From contig JAVMKO010000006.1 in NCBI GenBank assembly GCA_032164245.1, positions 10,307,001-10,371,000 on the forward strand: a stretch of DNA of 64,000 nt. Direction: 5' to 3'. The position numbers and the translations under genes are program-made. The notes beneath the pieces are model-generated. The model searched no databases. It was not told the DNA's origin and was given only the letters and a program-made list of their open reading frames with translations. Shown piece by piece: positions 44,637 to 55,808 of the stretch. Source of the stretch: Sternotherus odoratus (Eukaryota > Chordata > Testudines > Kinosternidae). Positions within the stretch are counted from its first letter, which is position 1; every line of letters starts with the position of its first letter.

Positions 44637-45214
44637 ATTAATCACACTTATAACAATAGAATACCAATTGAAATGTATTAAATATTTTTGGATATTTTTC
44701 TACATTTTCAGTATTGATTTCAATTACAACACAGAATACAAAGTGCACAGTGATCACTTTATACAGTATTATTATTTTTATTACAAATATTTGCATTGTA
44801 AAAATGATAAAAGAAATTGTATTTTTCAATTCACCTCATACAAATACCGAAGTGCAATCTCTTTATCGTGAAAGTGTAACTTACACAGGCAGATATTTTT
44901 TTTTGGTTACACAACTGCACTCAAAATTGAAACAGTGTTAAACTTTAGAGCCTACAAGTCCACTCAGTCCTACTTGTTATTCTGCCAATCACTAAGACAA
45001 ACAAGTTTTTTTACATTGACGGGAGATACCACTGCCTGCTTCTTATTTACAATGTCACCTGAAAGTGAGAACCAGTGTTGCGCAGTATTTACATGCCAGA
45101 TATGCTAAACATTCGTACACCTCTTCATGCCTTGGCCACCATTCCAGAGGACATGTTCCATGCTGATCATGCTCCTTAAGAAAAACGTATCAATTAACTT
45201 TGTGACTGTACTCC

Positions 45215-45819
45215 TTGGGAGGAGAATTGTATGTCTACTGCTCTGTTTTAGCCGTATTCTGCCATATATTTCGCGTTATAGCACTCTCGGATGATGACCC
45301 AGCACATGTTCATTTTAAGAACACTTTCACAGCAGATTTGGTAAAATGCAAAGAAGGTACCGATATGAGATTTCCAAAGGTAGCTACAGCACTTGACTCA
45401 AGGTTTAAGAATCTGAAATGCTGTCCAAAATCTGAGAGGGATGAAGTTGGAGCATGCTTTTTAAAGTCTTAAAAGAGCAACACTCTGATGTGAAAACTAC
45501 TGAACCCAAACCACCAAAAAAGAAAATCAACCTTCTGCTGGTGGCATCTGACTCAGATAATGAACATGCATCGGTCTGTGCTGCTTTGGATCGTTATCAA
45601 GCAGAACCCATCATCAGCATGGAAGCATTTCCTCTGGAATGGTGGTTGAAGCATGAAGGGACATATGAATCTTTAGCGTATCTGGCACATAAATATCTTG
45701 CAATGCCAACTACAACAGTGCCATGTGAATGCCTGTTCTCCTTTTCAGGTGACATTGTAAACAAGAAGAAGGCAGCATTATCTCCTGCAAATTGTAACCA
45801 AACTTGTTTCTCTGAGTGA
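45215..45819 (+). pseudogene. hAT transposase remnant (ZBED1-like), frameshifted
   Basis: Two plus frames, 45215-45472 and 45454-45819, are joined by a frameshift near 45450-45472. The second holds the hAT dimerisation domain: EAFPLEWWLKHEGTYESLAY, LAHKYLAMPTTTVPCECLFS and FSGDIVNKKKAAL. The N-terminal zinc finger and most of the catalytic core are missing, so it cannot be active. CECLFS replaces the usual SERLFS/CERLFS. Confidence 0.88.
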
Positions 45820-46268
45820 TTGGCTGACCAAGAGGTAGGATTGAATGGACTTGTAGGCTCTAAACGTTTTAAACTATTTTAATTTTGAATGCAATTTTTT
45901 TGTACATAATCCTACATTTTTAAGTTAAACTTTCATGATAGAGATTGCACTACAGTGCTTATATGAGGTGAATTGGAAAAAAATTGTTTTAATACAGTGC
46001 AAATATTTGTAATCAAAAATAAATATGAAGTGAGCAATGTACACTTTGTATTCTGTGTTGTAATTGATATTAATATATTTGAAAATGTAGTAAACATCCA
46101 AAAATATTTAAAATAAATGGTATTCTATTGTTGTTTAACAGCACGATTAATCACAATTAATTTTTTTTAATCGCTTGACAGCCCTAATGCCTATGGAAGA
46201 TCCAAAAGTAGGCTAAGCCTTTGTAGACGTCAATCATTCATTGCATGTGTTTGTCACAAGCCTTATTA

Positions 46269-46714
46269 TGGGGTGACCAGTCAGCAAGCATGAAATACTT
46301 GCAATGCCAACTATGGGCTGGTCCTCACTGGGGGGGGGGGGGAGGGGATCGACTGCAGATACGCAACTTCGTACGTAGCTGAAGTTTGCGTATCTGCAGC
46401 CGACTTACCGTCCATCCTCACAGCGGCGGCAGTCGGCGGCGCGCTCCCCCGTCGACTCCAGCTTGCGCCTCCCGGCAAGCTGGAGTTCCAGAGTCGACGG
46501 GGGCGCCGCGAGTGATTGATTTCTCGCGTATTCATAAGATGCGAGAAATCAATCGCCAGAAGATCGATGGCTACCCGCCGATTCGGCAGGTAGTGAAGAC
46601 ATACCCTACAACAGTGCCATGCGAACTGGGTGTGTGTGGGGGGGAATAGGAGCCTAAGAAAAAGACCCAAAAATCGAGACTGTCCCTATAAAATCGGGAC
46701 ATCTGGTCACCCTA
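46269..46714. mobile_element. hAT-type MITE (TAGGGTGACCAGA family), copy 4, split by another MITE
   Basis: Left end TGGGGTGACCAGTCAGCAAG and right end GGACATCTGGTCACCCTA. Between them lie a stray piece of hAT transposase sequence (46295-46313 and 46607-46625) and a nested Harbinger-like MITE (46314-46606). No matching octamers were found at the flanks. Confidence 0.8.
46314..46606. mobile_element. Harbinger-like MITE nested in copy 4
   Basis: GGGCTGGTCCTCACTGG at the left against GTGAAGACATACCC at the right, with the hairpin CAGATACGCAACTTCGTACG / GAAGTTTGCGTATCTGCAGC typical of the family. The host sequence resumes exactly, with TA duplicated. Confidence 0.8.
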
Positions 46715-47204
46715 TATCGTATGCACAGGAAAATTTGATGGTGAATGATGGAAACTCTGCTATTTCTAATCATTAATATTCCCCAAATCAGACCTGTTCC
46801 ACTAAGCAATTAATGGAAGTTGCCTCTGAATAATGTAGCCATTTCTTTACTCCATTGCTGTTTATTTTGCAACTTTGCCTCTTTTCCTGTGTTACAGGTC
46901 ACAAGGAAACAAGTGAAAGCATCAATCACGCTTCATATTAGGTCACTGCAAAGATCAGGAGCTAATCCATTAATATTTGGCAAAGAACACTGCCAAGTGA
47001 AACATATATCAAAGTTGAGTGTGCTGTACTGAAACATGCCTTTACAGCAATGGCATGGAAGACTTCACAGCCAAAACAAAGGGAAAAGGATGAAATAAAC
47101 AGCAGAGAGACAGAGTGGGCTAGTGCACTTGGAGATTGTACAACCTTTTCACCCAGCTATGCAGACTATAGACATGTAAAGTAAAACTCAGTTCACAGAC
47201 ACAG

Positions 47205-47515
47205 ATCTAGGGAATGGCCAAATTTCTCTAGCAGAGAAAGGTCTAACGCAATACAATGGCTGGAAATTTAAGCTACACAAATTCAGACCGGAAATAAGGT
47301 GTATATTTTTAATGGTGAATTTAATTCACCATTGAAACAATTTACCAAGGGTTGTGGTGGATCCTCCATCACGAACAATTTTAAAATCAAGATTCAATAT
47401 TTTTATCTAAAATGTCTGCTGTAGGAATTATTTTGGGGAAGTTCTCTGGCATGTGTTATACAAAAGATCAGACTAGATGATCACAATGGTCCCCTCTGCC
47501 CTTGGAATCTATGAA
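47205..47515 (+). repeat. CR1-type LINE 3' end
   Basis: AAATTTAAGCTACACAAATT, GTGGTGGATCCTCCATCAC, AGATCAGACTAGATGATCAC and a TCTATGAATC tail follow the LINE 3'-end order; the coding part is degraded. Confidence 0.8.
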
Positions 47516-47699
47516 TCCGTGAAAAGCCGTGGCTCCAAATACTGCCAGAATTTGGGGACATCTCAAATTTGAACCCATATCTGGATTCAAATACTCTCTA
47601 TGTAGGTGATACAAATTAGGATGTGCTGTAATAATGCAATGTTTATTAGGATGCCTTAGGTGAATCTAAAAGTGTTCTCCAGTCTTTGAAGCCACCATA

Positions 47700-48165
47700 G
47701 TATAAGCATTGGTTGGGAATTTTTCATTGGCAGCAACAAAAATTTGAGAGAAATGCAGTTTCCACAAAATCTCAAGTTTCTTTGTAGGAAAATGTTGATT
47801 TTCCTCATGGAAAATTTCCTCACATCAAATTAAAACATTTTGATTTGTAGAACATTTCCTTTCAGGTTAGTTTGACATTAAACTGCATTTTCCTGGACTG
47901 TCACTATACCTCATGGTAGATGTAGTTTGGGTGCCTCATGTGTCCATTCTCCTCTCGGGGCTGGGCTCTCTTGCTCTTCTACATCGCCCATGATGCACCA
48001 CAGTTTTCCCTGTGGCCAACTGCTATGGTGCTTTATGGAAGATCCACAACCATGGTGCATCATGGGAAATGTAGTCTGACTGGAAAACCCAACCCTACAG
48101 AATAGGGACATGAAGAACCTAAACTACAACTCCCATGAGACCAGCTCTGGCCAGAACACAGTAGT
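47700..48165 (+). repeat. Dispersed repeat with ZNF143-like motifs, copy 2
   Basis: Carries GGTAGATGTAGTTTGGGTGC, CATGATGCACCACAG, GGTGCATCATGGGAAATGTA and AACTACAACTCCCATGAGAC, three or four near-matches to the ZNF143/THAP11 motif on both strands. Opposite orientation to 23824-24060. Confidence 0.65.
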
Positions 48166-51100
48166 TTAAAATACATTAATTTTAAAATGTATCTATTCGA
48201 AGGATGTTGCATCAGCAAAAAACAAAGATGAGACTTCCACATACCGGTAGTCACCTCATGATGGGCTAGATTAGGCCCCAGTTCTACACTGCAGCACAAG
48301 GCGGTAAGATTTGATAGCCCACCCATCTGCACAGCTGCAGAGGACCTACCTAGATAGTGGGTCTAGAGTAGACACTGTTTGGGGTGGGGGGAAGGGAACA
48401 GGGGCTCTATGCCCAATGCTGTACTCATGAAGGGTGTTACGAGTAATAGGAAAAGGAGCAGAACAACGGCTTGGTTCCCCAGTATATATGCAGGAAAGAT
48501 GCTGTGCTTTGTAAAGCTGATGAAGCGTACTTAAGGCTAGCTAAGCAAAGAACACACATTGCTGGGGGCTAGCACATTACATAAAACAAGGCTCCAGGAA
48601 GACGCCAGATGGGCATTTAACAGTGAAGGACTTTACAATAGAACTGCAACGCGAAAGGAAATGCAGGGCTGTGAGATTAGAAGAGCCTAGGCATGAAATG
48701 AGACCATCTGGCCATATTCTATCCTGACTGACAGCCTTGCAACCCCACTGAAATCAATAGCACTGCCTGGTATGAGTAGAGGCAGAGTACAGCCCAGATG
48801 TTTGCAGCTGTGTATTGACCCAAGCCGTATAGATAAACCTTCCTGGCCGATGAGAAATGGACTTCGGATCAGTGTTTTTGGTTATCCCGTGGGGAGAATG
48901 TCCCAGATCAGTTGTCCTATCGCACAGTCATAATTGGGCATTAAGGCTAAAGTTAATGGAGAATGACTGCTTTTCTGGGGCCCAAACGAGCGCTTATAAG
49001 TAAGGGAAAGTGCGGAGAAAGGGCATTATCATTTAAAATGTAAAAGAACTCCGGGGGAAATATATAAAACAGTAACTTACTGAGAATTGAGAGGATGTAA
49101 AGTCAAAGCTGCGTCTTTAACATTAAAATATTGCAGATCTAATCAGTGGGAAATGGTAATAATTATTTGCAATTACTTCATTTTATGGCTGCAAGGAATT
49201 GACATGCATCGCTGGCTGCATCTTCAATGCCTGTTCGGTCACGCTGCGCAGTTCAGGGGCCTGTACATGAGGAAGAGAGATCATGCCTCATCTCTGCTGT
49301 CTGCTAAAATGGCAAAAGCCATCCAGGGAAATGACTTATTTTCTGGAGTTTTAATGATTCAGTTTCACCCTAAACAGGCGCTGTATGATTTGGAGTCAGG
49401 TTATTATATCATGTATGATTTGGAGTCAGGTTATTATATCATGAGGACTTTTCACGTCATAGAATACAATTTATGAAGCTGCTCCAGCGTGTCCTTAGCA
49501 ACTGGAAAATCTCCAATTTTCAGCCTTACAGTCTGTGTTTACTGAGTTCAACCCTAATAAATTGTCTCTATTAATAAATAAGCAACCTGTCCAACCTGCT
49601 GAGTTGCAGGCATGAGCATGTGGTCCCCCCCCCCTAGAAATTATGCAAATTATTTCAGGATGAATGTGTCCAATTAATTGCAGTTGGTTCGTGAATATGT
49701 ATATGAATCACTGCTGTCTATGGGATGGAATCAGTGCTGTTCAGCTGTGTGTGTCACGGGCCCTATATAGCTCCTACTTGTTAGAGACTTTGTGTTAGGT
49801 CAGGTGTAGGGTCCTGTGCTCTTTGGATTATAAAGATCTGGGATCAATCCCTGCTATCACCTTGAAGTTTCTAGTGACCCAGCCTGGTAATAGGCAGCTA
49901 AAACAGTCTATTTGTGTCTCGGCAGGGACCATGTGGCTGTGACCCTTGGCTCTTTGATCAACCCTGCTGTTTGAAAGCTGTGTGGTTAATTGTTCCCTAT
50001 TAGCAATAGGCGGAGCTGAACACTGAGGCCTGGTTTCACTTGGCAAACTTGTGAGGTGCAAACAGATTTTTTTGAGTGCTTGGATCAAACTGATCCAATC
50101 CAAAATATTTCATCTAGATTTTCCCACGAGAAAAATAAAAAATCTTCAGCTCTACCTGGCCCCTCCTGCCCCCCCCCCCCCAATGCCGACTGCAGGGCTG
50201 GCACGAGAGATGCACTGCAGATTCTCTGTTACGGGAGGATTCCCCTGTGCTGGAGTGATCTCTCCTCAAAGCCCACTTTGCACTGTTGGGGTGATGCAAA
50301 GCAGCTGCACTGCAGTCCACTGCTTAGTTTTTACTATTTTTTACTCTCTCCTCTATTAAAAAACCTAAGCTACAAGACCCTGAGCCTAGTTCCAGGTGGG
50401 ACGGGCACTGCTCCATTGACTTCAATGCCCCAGTATCCAGCAGAGAGTTTAGCCCTCCTGACTTACACTCCCGGAGGTGCTAATCAGAAGGCATCTGTGT
50501 TTCTAGACACATCGTTAATTCAGCTGTGGGCCAGACATGGAACATACCGTATATCCCATGAAATACTCACTGCAGGTTTGTAAGGCATTTAGCTCTGTCA
50601 CATATATCAAATATCTTTATTAAATCTGGGCTATAGAACACTAGTGGCTTTCTAGCAAAATGTAACATTCATTCTCCATGCCCCACCCTCTAAAATTATC
50701 AACCCTGTGCACTCCCGTCTGTGCTCCTGCTCCGTGAGAGACACCCATTGGCTCAGTTATGGGCTTTTTTGCCAGCACAATGAATGCAGGCCTGGATTCC
50801 ACCTCAAGGTTGTTTTCTTCCCTCAGGCTATTGGACAAAGGGCCCACATCACCACTGCTGACTTAGGCAAAGTGCCCAAGGGGAGCAAGGAACACAGGAT
50901 TGGGCCCAAAGCATATATATTTTGTGGTTTGTAAAGAAAGATAACAAAGGTGATTTTATTAATAGTCAATAGACACTTCAAAGCAAAAATGTAGCTCAGA
51001 AATTAATCCCTCTGTACCTCCTGCCTCAGATTTATGTTGACTGCAAAACTGACACAGGAATGAACTGAAAGCTAAATGTATAAACCAGTTTCTACAGATA

Positions 51101-52625
51101 CAGCTGGAAGAACTTTAATTGCTACAGAACCTGTTCCAGTCAAATAAGGTAGGGGAGTGTCTAATTTTTTGACTCTGTGAGTTAGAATAATTTGCTGGCA
51201 CTTCAAATATTGAATTAGCATGTAGCCAGAGCTGAGTGAAATAATTCTCAGCACTGACAAGACTCGTGTCAAGTAATGGTTTCCCAGATTTCTTAAAAGT
51301 TTGGTACAGTTCTGTTGATGTTGTTTGTGGTTTCCAATGTATATGGTTCCCCCCAAAAGGCTCAGAATGATCTTCCCACTAGGAAATGTCTATATTTACC
51401 AGTGCAAAGAGCGGCTGCGGCTGTGGAAATTTGCATAAAACATTTGTATTTGCCTCAGTTGTATTACAAATGATACTGGGGATCAGTGGAAAATTTCACA
51501 GTTTGTAAATATTTATAAACTTTTTGGGGGATGGGTAGGAGGGAATTTTCAACATTCACAATGGTTGTTTTGTGGAGTAAGACTTGGTCATTTTGCACAA
51601 CTCTGGACAAAGAGTCAATCCAGCCTTACAGATACTCTTCACCTACCGTTATTTTTATCTGGTGTCAGGGCTGGGTTTGGGAGCCTGAGCTCCAGCCTGA
51701 GCAGGGACATCTCCTCTGGTATTTTTAGCACTGGAGTCAGACCCAAGTCTTTTGAGTCATGCTCTGAGACTCACTGCAGTGGGGATGTTTTTGCAATGTG
51801 GATGTATCCAGGGTGCAGTCTTCCTCTCCGGCTCCCTTCCTTGGAATGTGGACTTCACAGTCCAGCTGTCCTGGGGGCTGAAACCAGTGTCAAGACCTCC
51901 CAAGCCTCCCCAGTTAATTATTCATGCTCTCCCAGAATTCCACTTTCATGGACACTCTAGTTTATCATTTAACTCTTTGGTGACTGGTGGCAAGTAAAGT
52001 AAGGAACCCGGGCTATGCACAGGAACTGCTTAAACCAGGCTCACTTTATTCATAGCCTGCGCAAGTGCGTTACGGATCTCTGCAAACAATAAATGCCTGA
52101 ATGCTGCAATCCCACTTCAGTGCCCCCCTGCTCCTGAAAGTCCTTGGGTTTGGACAGTGACTTCAGGTAAAGGAGGAAGGGCTTTGCCATCAGTGTCTTT
52201 TGGTTCTGGTGTTGGTATGATTCCCTTGCTCAGAGCTTATTCTGACACCTTTTCTCTTTTGCTTCTTTCCATGCTCCAACCCCCCTGTCAGTTGCTGGGC
52301 AAAGAGTCATTAAAAGCCAATGACTGTGCCATTAGCAACCTCATTGTCTCACCAGCATAGAATCATCCAGTGTTGATGGCACTGTTTCATCTTCCCAGAC
52401 ATAGTCTGTTTCAGCTTCAAAACAGGTTCTAATCTACACTGAAGGTTACAATCATAGATGCCGTTCATAAAACAAAAAGGGATGCATTAATTGACCCTGA
52501 CTTATTCCTCAAGGTGTCATGAAGGGCACAAAAGTGGTAGTGTTAAAATACACATTAGCTGGCCTGAGACACTTCATTGGGCAGGGGAGAAGGGAGCATA
52601 CAGGGGGCTTTAATGTATCTGACAG
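48166..52625. other. 4.4-kb stretch largely free of recognisable repeats
   Basis: No gene was recognised. Contains A/T-rich sequence (48950-49700) with an octamer word ATGCAAAT (about 49651-49658) and homeodomain-like CCAATTAATTG, plus a perfect 30-bp tandem duplication at 49382-49441. The plus frame 49087-49476 has no known domain. Confidence 0.4.
49382..49441 (+). repeat. Perfect 30-bp tandem duplication (2 copies)
   Basis: TGTATGATTTGGAGTCAGGT then TATTATATCA occurs twice back to back without a mismatch, implying a recent event. Confidence 0.95.
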
Positions 52626-52629
52626 AGTA

Positions 52630-53168
52630 AGGCCTGAGCTATACTACAGAGGGAGGATCGACTTAAGATACGCAACTTCAGCGAATAGTGTAGCTGAGTC
52701 GAAGTACTTTAGGTCGACTTACCTGGCCGTCCCCATGGCGACGGGTTGACCACGGCTGCTCCCCCGTTGACTCCGCTTACTCCTCCTGCCGAGGTGGAGT
52801 ACAGATGTCGATTCGGGGATCGATTTATCATGTCTAGATGAGATGTAATAAATCAGCGGTTCTCAAACTTCTTGAGACCGCGACCCCTTTTCCTGCACCG
52901 TCGGCGCGGCGCGACCCCTCCAGTCCCCGCAGGGGGCGGGCTGCCGGCAGCACCTCGGCCCCAGGTCCCGGCAGCGGGCGGGCTGCCGGCTGCGCCCCGG
53001 CCCCAGTCCCCGCCACGAGTTGCGGCGGCAGGAGCTCGCGACCCCCTGGGGAGTGCTCGGCAACCCCCCCCGGGGGGTCGCGACCCCCAGTTTGAGAAAC
53101 CCTGTAATAAATCGATTCCTGCTACGTCGAGCGCTACCTACCGATCCGGTGGGTAGTGTAGCTGTACC
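52630..53168. mobile_element. Harbinger-like MITE split by a hAT MITE
   Basis: Left end GGCCTGAGCTATACTACAGA, right end GGGTAGTGTAGCTGTACCC, flanked by TAA on both sides (3-bp target site). The shared internal hairpin CTTAAGATACGCAACTTCAG is present. Interrupted at 52854-53104. Confidence 0.85.
52854..53104. mobile_element. hAT (Charlie-like) MITE nested in a Harbinger-like MITE, 251 bp
   Basis: Starts CAGCGGTTCTCAAACTTCTT, ends CAGTTTGAGAAACCCTG (inverted). A perfect 8-bp duplication TAATAAAT lies on both sides (52846-52853 and 53105-53112). The interior is GC-rich (GCGACCCC words and CGGCAGC). Removing it restores the host MITE. Confidence 0.95.
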
Positions 53169-53394
53169 CTAAGAAGAGGTCAGGCTTGATGCACATGGAG
53201 ACTGAACTACCCTCTCTGCCCTCAGCATATTGGCTAGGCTACTGTCAAAAGCTTCTTTTGCTACAGCCCCTATTGAAACTGTCTGGTAGTTAAATAAGAC
53301 TTCAGGAAAATTATAGGCCTTTAGGGAGGAAGCTAGCCTGGTGCTTAAGGCACAAGCTGGAGACTCAGGAGATGTGGGTTCAGTTTCTAAATCA

Positions 53395-53515
53395 GCCATA
53401 TCTTTATGGCATGACCTTCACTTAATGTCCTCTGTAAAATGGGGCTGAGAAAGTTGGGCACCTTAGAGGGGTGTTGTATGGACAAAACCCCAAGGCTGGC
53501 AACCCATGAATCTAG
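53395..53515 (+). repeat. Ancient MIR/L3-like remnant
   Basis: CCTCTGTAAAATGGGGCTGA and GGGGTGTTGTATGGACAAAA echo the old CTGTAAAATGGGGATAATA core. Short and diverged. Confidence 0.45.
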
Positions 53516-53574
53516 TGAACATAGAGTCTTCTTTTAACTGTCTTATGAAAACATGAAAAGCATTAATTTTCCCT

Positions 53575-53755
53575 TATACAAAATGGCCACCATCACCCAT
53601 TACTGTCAATGGGGCTGACGGAAGCAAAATGCCACCATTCCCTACAGTTCCTTTGCATGTGGAAGTGAGCCTGCCCCTAATAAAGATGGCTGCAAAATCC
53701 TATTGTTTTTAGTGAGACTGAAGCCATGTCCATAGGCAAAATGGCTGCCATCCAA
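53575..53755. promoter_or_regulatory. Cluster of YY1-like motifs
   Basis: Four words of the AAAATGGCNGCC type occur in 180 bp: CAAAATGGCCACCATC, CAAAATGCCACCATTC, AAAGATGGCTGCAAAA and CAAAATGGCTGCCATC. This probably reflects a repeat family; function is inference. Confidence 0.4.
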
Positions 53756-54611
53756 TGGTTTGTGCAGCTGGACAGGACACAGGAACTATGAGAAACAGCA
53801 GAGGTATGGCCATGGGGGCATGGGAAGCCTGAGGAGGGAACCTGAGGCAGACTTAAGGGTGACAGGGGAATGGAGGCAAGATGGGGATGCCATCTCAGGA
53901 GGAGACTGAGAGAAACTGGGTAATATGAGGAGCAAGAGAGAACCTGAGATTGTGCAGGAGGAGTCTTGGTAAGTGGAGAGGAAGATGGAGGGGCTCAGAT
54001 GGCAGCTCCCCCACTCTGGAGGTAGTCGAGGGAAAGGAGAGTCCCCTCTGCATAGCCAGCTGAAAGATCGCCTTTTTACATGTGTATTTAAGGCTGGATT
54101 TTGACCCTTAAGAGCTCATATGAATTGATGGGGGTGGGAGGGGCTGGTTCATTATATTTGAATGGGTGGGTCTGGCAATACTGAAATCCATGAGTAGCTC
54201 TGAAGGGCTCAGATACCATGGTGATGAGGGCCATAAGTGGAACTAAAGGGAAAGCTATTCCAATAGGTTCCCAGAGGACAAAGTTCAGTTTGAAGAGAGA
54301 AGACAACAAGAGCTAGCAGAGCAAACATCAGAGCTAGCGGGGGAATAGCTTTTAATGGGAATAAAACATGAAATCCCCACATATAAAAGAAGCTGGGACT
54401 TATCCCTGCCTAAACTCATTAAGGTTAATGGCTACTCTCACATGCTGCACTGTGGAGGTCTTGCTTGTCTATGGCTTTGTAATTAGTGCCAGAATCACCT
54501 CCAGGACACTTTGCTTCCTCCTACTAGAAACAGCTGCATTGATTTTAATTGGCAGACCTGTTCCATCCAGGTCTCCTCTCCCACCTCACTCCAGAAAATG
54601 TAACTTGGCAG

Positions 54612-54746
54612 TAGGGTGACCAGATGTCCCAATTTTATGGGGACAGTCCCGATTTTGGGGTCTCTTTCTTATCGAGGATCCTATTACCCCCCACCCCATC
54701 CCTCCCTCGTCCCAATTTTTCACATCTTCTGTCTGGGGTCACCCTA
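54612..54746. mobile_element. hAT-type MITE (TAGGGTGACCAGA family), copy 5
   Basis: 135 bp, ends TAGGGTGACCAGATGTCCC and CTGGGGTCACCCTA, flanked by a perfect 8-bp duplication CTTGGCAG (54604-54611 and 54747-54754). Confidence 0.92.
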
Positions 54747-55808
54747 CTTGGCAGACACACAGAGGAGAAGATCCATTTGTGCTTGAAATCCACATGGAGA
54801 TTCCATGCCTGCTCAGAGTCAGAGCCTAATTCCACTCCCATATAAGCCAATTCCTTTCCCAGCAGCTTCAGTAGGAGCAGGGCTGGTCCCTGAATTTAGT
54901 TAACTGGAAAAATCCTGCCTTAAATTCACACTCCCCTGTGCGATCCCAGGTTCTTTAATAGGATTCCTCAGGGCTTAAGGAAAGGCACCATATGGTCCCT
55001 TGAATCCATGGGCCAGATCCTCGGCTCATTTCCAGCAGGTCTGTACCTCTGTACCTGGCTGACCCTGCCCCCTGAGGATTTCCCCTCGCAGCCTTCAGCG
55101 GAGGGAACATGAGCAGGAAGAAGTGGGTGAGCTGTGAGCTGTTGCTGTGTTTCAGCAAGCTGCAATTGTTGGAATAGCCCAGGGATCAGCAATTGGCACA
55201 TGGTCCATCAGGGAAAGCTGCTGGTGGGCTGGGACAGTTTGTTTACCTGCAGCGTCCACAGGTTCAGCCAATCATAGCTCCCACTGGCCCCGGTTCACCG
55301 TCCCCAGCCAATGGGGGCTGCCGAGGGATGTGCTGGCCGTCGCTTCCCACAGCCCCCATTGACCGGGATGGCGAACCGTGGTCAGTGGGATCTGCGATCG
55401 GCGAACCTGTGGACACTGCAGGTAAACAAATCATCCCGGCCCACCAGCAGCTTTCCCTGTTGGGCCACATGCCAAAGGTTGCCGGTCCCTGGAATAGTCC
55501 TTAAGGGTCACTGATCACTAGCTGTGACTTCAGTGGTTCTCAATCAGGGGTACGAGTACCCCTGGGGATACGCAGAGGTCTTCCAGGAATTCATCAATTC
55601 ATCTAGATGTGTGCCTCGTTTTACAACAGCTGCATAAACAGCTCTAGCGAAGTCAGGACAAACTAAAATTCCATCCAGACACTGACTTGTTTATAATCTC
55701 TATTTGCTATACACTGAAATGTAAGCACAAGATTTGTATCACAGTTGATATATTTTATAACTATATGGTAAAAATGAGAAATTAAGCAGTTCTTCCAGTC
55801 ATGGTGGG

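Larger units (their letters stand above)
44131..46186 (+). mobile_element. hAT transposon with long inverted repeats and broken transposase, 2056 bp
   Basis: Ends TAGGGCTGTCAATTAATCAC and GCGCTTGACAGCCCTA-type (46171-46186) are inverted. The flanking octamers ATTCCTAT and ATGCCTAT match at 7 of 8. The inverted repeats continue inward for about 340 bp: 44640-44965 pairs with about 45843-46140, for example CAGAATACAAAGTGCACAGT against ACACTTTGTATTCTGTGTTG. A CR1 fragment is nested in the left arm. The plus-strand interior encodes the C-terminal part of a ZBED1-like hAT transposase. Confidence 0.9.

Noticed and set aside
49087..49476. 129-codon plus-strand frame with a repeated 10-residue motif
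   Set aside because: The repeat comes from a 30-bp tandem duplication; the rest has no similarity and the base composition looks non-coding.
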